Shown: one piece after another, positions 32,852 through 36,744 of the stretch | Numbering within the stretch: the stretch's first letter is position 1 | Layout: every line of letters starts with the position of its first letter | DNA from: JAQXDR01 sp038138625 | GTDB lineage: Bacteria; Pseudomonadota; Alphaproteobacteria; Rhodobacterales; Rhodobacteraceae | Direction of reading: 5' to 3' | DNA: 36,744 bases | Assembly (NCBI GenBank): GCA_038138625.1 | Contig: JAYQEA010000029.1 | Coordinates: 1 to 36,744, forward strand | Translations under genes and position numbers: made by a program | Notes under the pieces: generated by a model | The model's database searches: none | The model's input: only the letters and a program-made list of their open reading frames with translations | Told to the model about the DNA's origin: nothing

Positions 32852-34147
32852 TTACCGATTTTCGATATCCACATAATCGCGCAATGTTTCTCCAAGATAC
32901 AGCTGTCTTGGACGACCAATTTTGTTTTGTGGATCGTTCAGCATTTCCTTCCATTGAGAAATCCAGCCCACAGTTCGAGATAGGGCAAATATTGGTGTGA
33001 ACATCGAAGTTGGAAAGCCGATGGCCTCCAAAATGATGCCGGAATAGAAATCTACGTTTGGAAAAAGCTTTTTCTCGGCAAAATAGGGGTCAGCCAAAGC
33101 CGCTGCTTCCAGTTCTTTGGCGACTTGGAGGACAGGGTTGTTTTCAACCCCCAAAAGGTCCAGCACCTCATCTGCGGATTGTTTCATGACCTTGGCGCGT
33201 GGATCGAAGTTTTTGTAAACGCGGTGGCCAAAGCCCATAAGCCGGAAGGGGTCATTTTTGTCTTTGGCGCGGGCTATATATTCGGGAATGCGATCAACTG
33301 TTCCGATCTCTTTCAACATCTCGAGACAGGCTTGGTTTGCTCCGCCATGAGCAGGTCCCCAAAGGCAGGCAATACCGGCGGCGATGCATGCGAAAGGGTT
33401 TGCACCAGAGGATGATGCCAAACGCACGGTCGATGTCGACGCGTTCTGTTCATGATCGGCGTGCAGGGTGAATATACGGTCCATTGCACGGGCTAGAATT
33501 GGGTTTGCATGGTAATCTTCTGCGGGTACGGCAAAACACATATGCAAAAAGTTAGATGCATAATCTAGGTTGTTGCGAGGATATACGAACGGTTGCCCGA
33601 TTGAATATTTATAGGCCATAGCTGCGATTGTCGGCATTTTGGCAATCAGGCGATGGCTTGCAATTTCGCGTTGCAGGGGATCACTGATGTCGGTGCTGTC
33701 ATGATAAAATGCAGACATGGCTCCGACCACGCCAACCATTGTGGCCATCGGATGCGCATCGCGGCGGAATCCGCGAAAGAAATTGTGCATCTGTTCATGG
33801 ATCATTGTGTGGTTTGTTATCGTCGATTCAAACTCTTCCAATTCCGCAGTTGTCGGCAGCTTTCCATAAAGCAGCAAATAACACACCTCGAGGTAGTGTG
33901 ATTTCGACGCCAGTTGATCTATCGGATAGCCACGATGCAGCAACACACCGGCATCGCCATCGATAAATGTAATCGTACTGTCACAACTGGCGGTCGAGGT
34001 GAAACCTGGGTCGTATGTAAATACTCCTGCGCTACCATACAGCTTGCGGATGTCGATAACATCAGGGCCCTCACTGGGCGAATGAACTGGCAGGTCATAC
34101 TCTGCGCCATTAATTTTCAGCGTTGCAGTTTTAGAAGTGTCAGACAT
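32852..34147 (-). CDS. gltA: Citrate synthase
   Basis: Condenses oxaloacetate and acetyl-CoA to citrate at the entry of the TCA cycle. 431 residues is the normal length of the hexameric Gram-negative type. Catalytic residues are visible in WGPAHGGAN (His), GFGHRVYKN (His) and FPNVDFYSG (Asp). The N-terminal beta-rich domain (MSDTSKTATLKINGAEYDLP) is also typical of this NADH-sensitive type. It is the downstream partner of gltX on the same strand, 99 bases apart, and ends at a clear terminator. The gltX-gltA pairing is common in Rhodobacterales. No anomaly was seen; this is the boundary between conserved chromosome and the decayed region. Confidence 0.98.
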   Translation of the reverse strand: MSDTSKTATLKINGAEYDLPVHSPSEGPDVIDIRKLYGSAGVFTYDPGFTSTASCDSTITFIDGDAGVLLHRGYPIDQLASKSHYLEVCYLLLYGKLPTTAELEEFESTITNHTMIHEQMHNFFRGFRRDAHPMATMVGVVGAMSAFYHDSTDISDPLQREIASHRLIAKMPTIAAMAYKYSIGQPFVYPRNNLDYASNFLHMCFAVPAEDYHANPILARAMDRIFTLHADHEQNASTSTVRLASSSGANPFACIAAGIACLWGPAHGGANQACLEMLKEIGTVDRIPEYIARAKDKNDPFRLMGFGHRVYKNFDPRAKVMKQSADEVLDLLGVENNPVLQVAKELEAAALADPYFAEKKLFPNVDFYSGIILEAIGFPTSMFTPIFALSRTVGWISQWKEMLNDPQNKIGRPRQLYLGETLRDYVDIENR

Positions 34148-34246
34148 TTAGGGTCCCTTCATCTCTGCCTGCGATGGATAATGCCGCCACAGGGTACGTA
34201 CGTCGAATAGGTGAAACGTTGATTAAAGCTTGTCAGCCTAATCTGC

Positions 34247-35650
34247 TTAATCCACCGAAGCCTCGGCCAGACGCAAAAGCGTTCTGTCTCGGCCCAAAAC
34301 TAACATCATGTCGAATACGCTTGGCGTGACAGCACGACCAGACAAGGCAGCGCGCAAAGGTGCTGCCAGTTTGCCAAATTTAGTGTCATGTTCTTCGGCC
34401 ACGCGGTTCATAACGTCCTCTAATGCTTCTCTGGTCCAGCTAACATTTTGCAGCTGCGGCGTCAACGTACGCAGTATACCACGGGATACTGGAGTAAGTG
34501 CTTTTTCAGCCTTTGGCTCTATTTGAACAGGCTCTGACGTGAGTATAAATTGCGCCTTTTCAATGAGTTCTGGGTAGGTCTTGGCGCGGTCTGTTAAGCA
34601 ATACAACGCTTTTTCCAAGCCATTCAGTTGGGGTTCAGTTAAAGCGCTCTGGTTAGTCACACGCAAAAACTCCTGCACATCATGCAGCACTGCAGCGTCG
34701 CTGAGTTGCGCGATATGCTGCCCTGATAGGTTTTCGAGCTTTTTAAAGTCCAGCCGCGCTGGTGATTTACCAATGCCCCCGAGATCAAACCATCCCTGCG
34801 CCTGTTCATCGGTGAAAAATTCATCGTCTCCATGGCTCCAGCCCAGACGTGCAAGATAATTGCGCATTCCCGAAGCGGGATAGCCCATCGCCTGATATTC
34901 TTCGACCCCAAGCGCGCCGTGGCGCTTGGACAGTTTTTTTCCGTCGGGACCGTGAATTAACGGAATATGAGCCCATATGGGAATGTCCCACTCCATTGCC
35001 GTGTAAAGCATCATCTGACGTGCTGCATTGTTCAGGTGGTCGTCTCCGCGGATAACATGTGTGACCCCCATGTCATGGTCGTCGACCACAACCGCCAGCA
35101 TGTAGACAGGTGTTCCGTCAGAGCGCAAAAGAACCATGTCATCAAGTTGATCATTGCGGATCGTCACATCCCCTTGGACATGGTCTCGAATGACGGTCGT
35201 GCCTTCGCGCGGGGTGCGCAGACGTATAACGTAGGGCCGGTCTGGATGTGTATCGCTCGGTGCGTCGCGCCAAGGGGATTGATACAAGGTCGACCGGCCG
35301 TCTGCGCGCGCTGCGTCACGAAACGCGGCAATGTCTTCTTGTGTTGAAAAACACTTATACGCAGCCCCTTTTTGCAGCAGATCACGAGCGACCTGCGCAT
35401 GGCGATCGGCGCGGGCGAACTGACTGATGGCCTCACCATCATGGTTCAACCCAAGCCAGTCCAATCCCCTGAGGATTGCATCTGTGGCCTCGGGTGTTGA
35501 CCTCGCGCGATCGGTATCTTCTATCCGCAGGAGAAATTTGCCGCCATGCCGTTTTGCGAAAAGCCAATTAAACAAAGCCGTCCGCGCGCCTCCAATGTGG
35601 AGAAAACCTGTTGGTGAGGGGGCAAATCGAGTGACGACCGGACCTGACAT
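34247..35650 (-). CDS. gltX: Glutamate--tRNA ligase
   Basis: Class I aminoacyl-tRNA synthetase that charges tRNA-Glu, 467 residues. The HIGH motif is in APSPTGFLHIGGART near the N-terminus and the KMSKS-type loop is GKKLSKRHG; LLRIEDTDRARS is the discriminating GluRS segment. The length and the C-terminal helical anticodon domain are normal for a discriminating or non-discriminating bacterial enzyme. Start ATG at 35650 gives the standard MSGPVVTRFAPSPTG. It diverges from comEC, with 78 bases between the starts, and is followed by gltA on the same strand. Alphaproteobacteria often carry two gltX copies; whether a second one exists cannot be seen here. Confidence 0.98.
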   Translation of the reverse strand: MSGPVVTRFAPSPTGFLHIGGARTALFNWLFAKRHGGKFLLRIEDTDRARSTPEATDAILRGLDWLGLNHDGEAISQFARADRHAQVARDLLQKGAAYKCFSTQEDIAAFRDAARADGRSTLYQSPWRDAPSDTHPDRPYVIRLRTPREGTTVIRDHVQGDVTIRNDQLDDMVLLRSDGTPVYMLAVVVDDHDMGVTHVIRGDDHLNNAARQMMLYTAMEWDIPIWAHIPLIHGPDGKKLSKRHGALGVEEYQAMGYPASGMRNYLARLGWSHGDDEFFTDEQAQGWFDLGGIGKSPARLDFKKLENLSGQHIAQLSDAAVLHDVQEFLRVTNQSALTEPQLNGLEKALYCLTDRAKTYPELIEKAQFILTSEPVQIEPKAEKALTPVSRGILRTLTPQLQNVSWTREALEDVMNRVAEEHDTKFGKLAAPLRAALSGRAVTPSVFDMMLVLGRDRTLLRLAEASVD

Positions 35651-35728
35651 GGGCGGATTAACCTTTCGGTAAGGGAGATGGAGTTACGCTGACATGCTCC
35701 TTAGCGTTCAGCGCGGAAAGGCACAAGC

Positions 35729-36744
35729 ATGCGCTGGATCACGGGATGGTTTGCCAGTCAGATATTGGCGCAGCGCGGCGCGCTTTTTCCATGGTTGCCG
35801 ATTGTTTTTTCCATAGGTGTCGCGGCCTATTTTTCTACACGATCAGAGCCTGCGCTGGTGGTGCTTTGGGCTGCGGCCGGTGCGTCTGTTATATTTTTTG
35901 CGCTGACGTTTCGCGCCGGTGCAGTCTGGGGACCAATTTTTATTGGTATCGGATTTGTGTTGGCAGGATTTGGGTGGGCCGGTGCCCGTGCGCATCTGGT
36001 GTCAGCCCCTGTCTTGGATTGGCGGTATTATGGGCCGGTTGAGGGGCGGCTTGTCGGACTGGACAGGTCGGCCTCAGATGCCGTGCGTCTCACGTTTGAT
36101 CAGGTCGTTCTAAGAGGGGTCGCGCCTGATCAGACGCCTGCGCGCGTTCGGATTTCACTTCATGGGGACCAGGGCTTTACGGACCTGATGGCCGGCAGCA
36201 CTTATATCCTTACGGCCCATTTGTCCGGTCCCCGCGGCGCGGTTGAGCCCGGAGGCTTTGATTTTCGCCGTCATGCATGGTTTCTGCGCCTTGGGGCAAT
36301 CGGATATACGCGCACGCCGGTTCTTGCGTTAGAGACCCGTAAGGCAGAAGTTGGACTTTTGCACTTTCGTTTGAGCCTTGCAGACCGCGTGCGACGAGCC
36401 CTTCCCGGACAAAGTGGCGCCATGGCGGCGGCGCTTTTGACTGGCGATCGCAGCGAAGTAAGTCAAAAAACTCTAAAAGATCTCCGATATACAAACTTGG
36501 CTCATTTGCTGGCGATTTCGGGCTTGCATATGGGATTGTTGGTTGGCGTGGTGTTTTTCGTTTCGCGTTATGTTCTGGCCTGTGTGCCGTGGGTTGCACT
36601 ACGTTGGCCGGTCAAACGGATTGCGGCTTTTGCGGCGCTTTTGGCTGCGGCTGGATATCTTGCATTATCCGGCGGCAATGTGGCGACGGAAAGAGCCTTT
36701 ATCATGGCTGCTGTCGCCCTGACCGCTGTGATGTTAGACCGTCG
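35729..36744 (+). CDS. comEC: ComEC/Rec2 family DNA-uptake channel protein (3' partial)
   Basis: First 338 codons of a long frame that runs off the right edge without a stop. Start ATG at 35729 has GGAAAGG seven bases upstream and gives MRWITGWFASQILAQRGALF. N-terminal hydrophobic helices (about 20-110) are followed by the soluble DUF4131 domain (about 115-215, with GRLVGLDRSASDAVRLTF and the PGGFDFRR motif). The Competence domain starts with AAALLTGDRSEV, then NLAHLLAISGLHMGLLVG and ALSGGNVATERAFIMA, all hallmarks of ComEC. The protein forms the inner-membrane channel for single-stranded DNA in natural transformation; the C-terminal nuclease-like domain would lie beyond the window. In related genomes lexA commonly follows. 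Confidence 0.95.
   Translation, partial: MRWITGWFASQILAQRGALFPWLPIVFSIGVAAYFSTRSEPALVVLWAAAGASVIFFALTFRAGAVWGPIFIGIGFVLAGFGWAGARAHLVSAPVLDWRYYGPVEGRLVGLDRSASDAVRLTFDQVVLRGVAPDQTPARVRISLHGDQGFTDLMAGSTYILTAHLSGPRGAVEPGGFDFRRHAWFLRLGAIGYTRTPVLALETRKAEVGLLHFRLSLADRVRRALPGQSGAMAAALLTGDRSEVSQKTLKDLRYTNLAHLLAISGLHMGLLVGVVFFVSRYVLACVPWVALRWPVKRIAAFAALLAAAGYLALSGGNVATERAFIMAAVALTAVMLDR

Noticed and set aside
1..36744. tRNA, rRNA, CRISPR array, prophage or integron
   Set aside because: No cloverleaf-like, repeat-spacer, integrase or phage structural signals were noticed on reading; no dedicated search could be run.

Overview
The window looks like a chromosome segment of a Roseobacter-group alphaproteobacterium (Rhodobacterales). 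The reasons are the block citrate synthase (gltA) – glutamyl-tRNA synthetase (gltX) – divergent comEC at the right end, an arrangement I recognise from Rhodobacterales; the tripartite tricarboxylate transporter; and the style of the catabolic genes. The genus cannot be decided from sequence reading alone. Two stretches are clearly decaying, so the genome is undergoing gene loss and has carried insertion sequences.

Layout. (1) 1-1492: an alpha-ketoglutaric-semialdehyde-type dehydrogenase cut by the left edge, then a probable terminator. (2) 1493-3418: no intact gene; an eroded IS66-type transposase on the minus strand is the only recognisable content. (3) 3419-14380: a GntR/FCD regulator diverges from a tight nine-gene plus-strand operon: an M20-like hydrolase, an amino-acid ABC importer (binding protein, permease, ATPase), a phosphotriesterase-like metal hydrolase, a DapA-type lyase, a 951-residue fused iron-sulfur flavoenzyme, a DUF3830 protein and a Gfo/Idh/MocA oxidoreductase. 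A GTATAC-type palindrome lies between regulator and operon. (4) 14591-21684: a LacI regulator diverges from a TctA-TctB-TctC transporter followed by a CoA-acylating aldehyde dehydrogenase and an AMP-forming acyl-CoA ligase. (5) 21729-27856: accessory genes, namely two divergent alpha/beta hydrolases of different families, a TetR/DUF4345 pair and an alpha/beta hydrolase/TetR pair. (6) 28123-32851: a cytochrome b561-like gene, then a dead two-component system (kinase and OmpR-type regulator, both broken), remnants of flavoenzymes and about 1.7 kb without recognisable genes. (7) 32852-36744: gltA and gltX on the minus strand and the 5' part of comEC on the plus strand.

How the genes may work together (inference). 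The GntR operon looks like a complete import-and-oxidise route for a nitrogen compound. The ABC importer brings in an amino-acid-like solute, hydrolases may open or trim it, the fused flavoenzyme oxidises it and the DapA-like enzyme acts on the resulting imine or keto acid. The semialdehyde dehydrogenase at the left edge could finish the route to 2-oxoglutarate, which would resemble hydroxyproline catabolism, but no epimerase is visible. The LacI operon reads as 'import a carboxylate, activate it to the CoA thioester, reduce it to the aldehyde', which is the logic of sulfoacetate degradation (SauT/SauS); no Xsc gene lies in the window.

The most unusual items are the three-subunits-in-one flavoenzyme, the M20 homologue lacking residues normally needed for catalysis, and the fossil two-component system. 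A 10-N assembly gap at 5674-5683 interrupts the signal peptide of the ABC binding protein and cannot have its stated length if the gene is intact.
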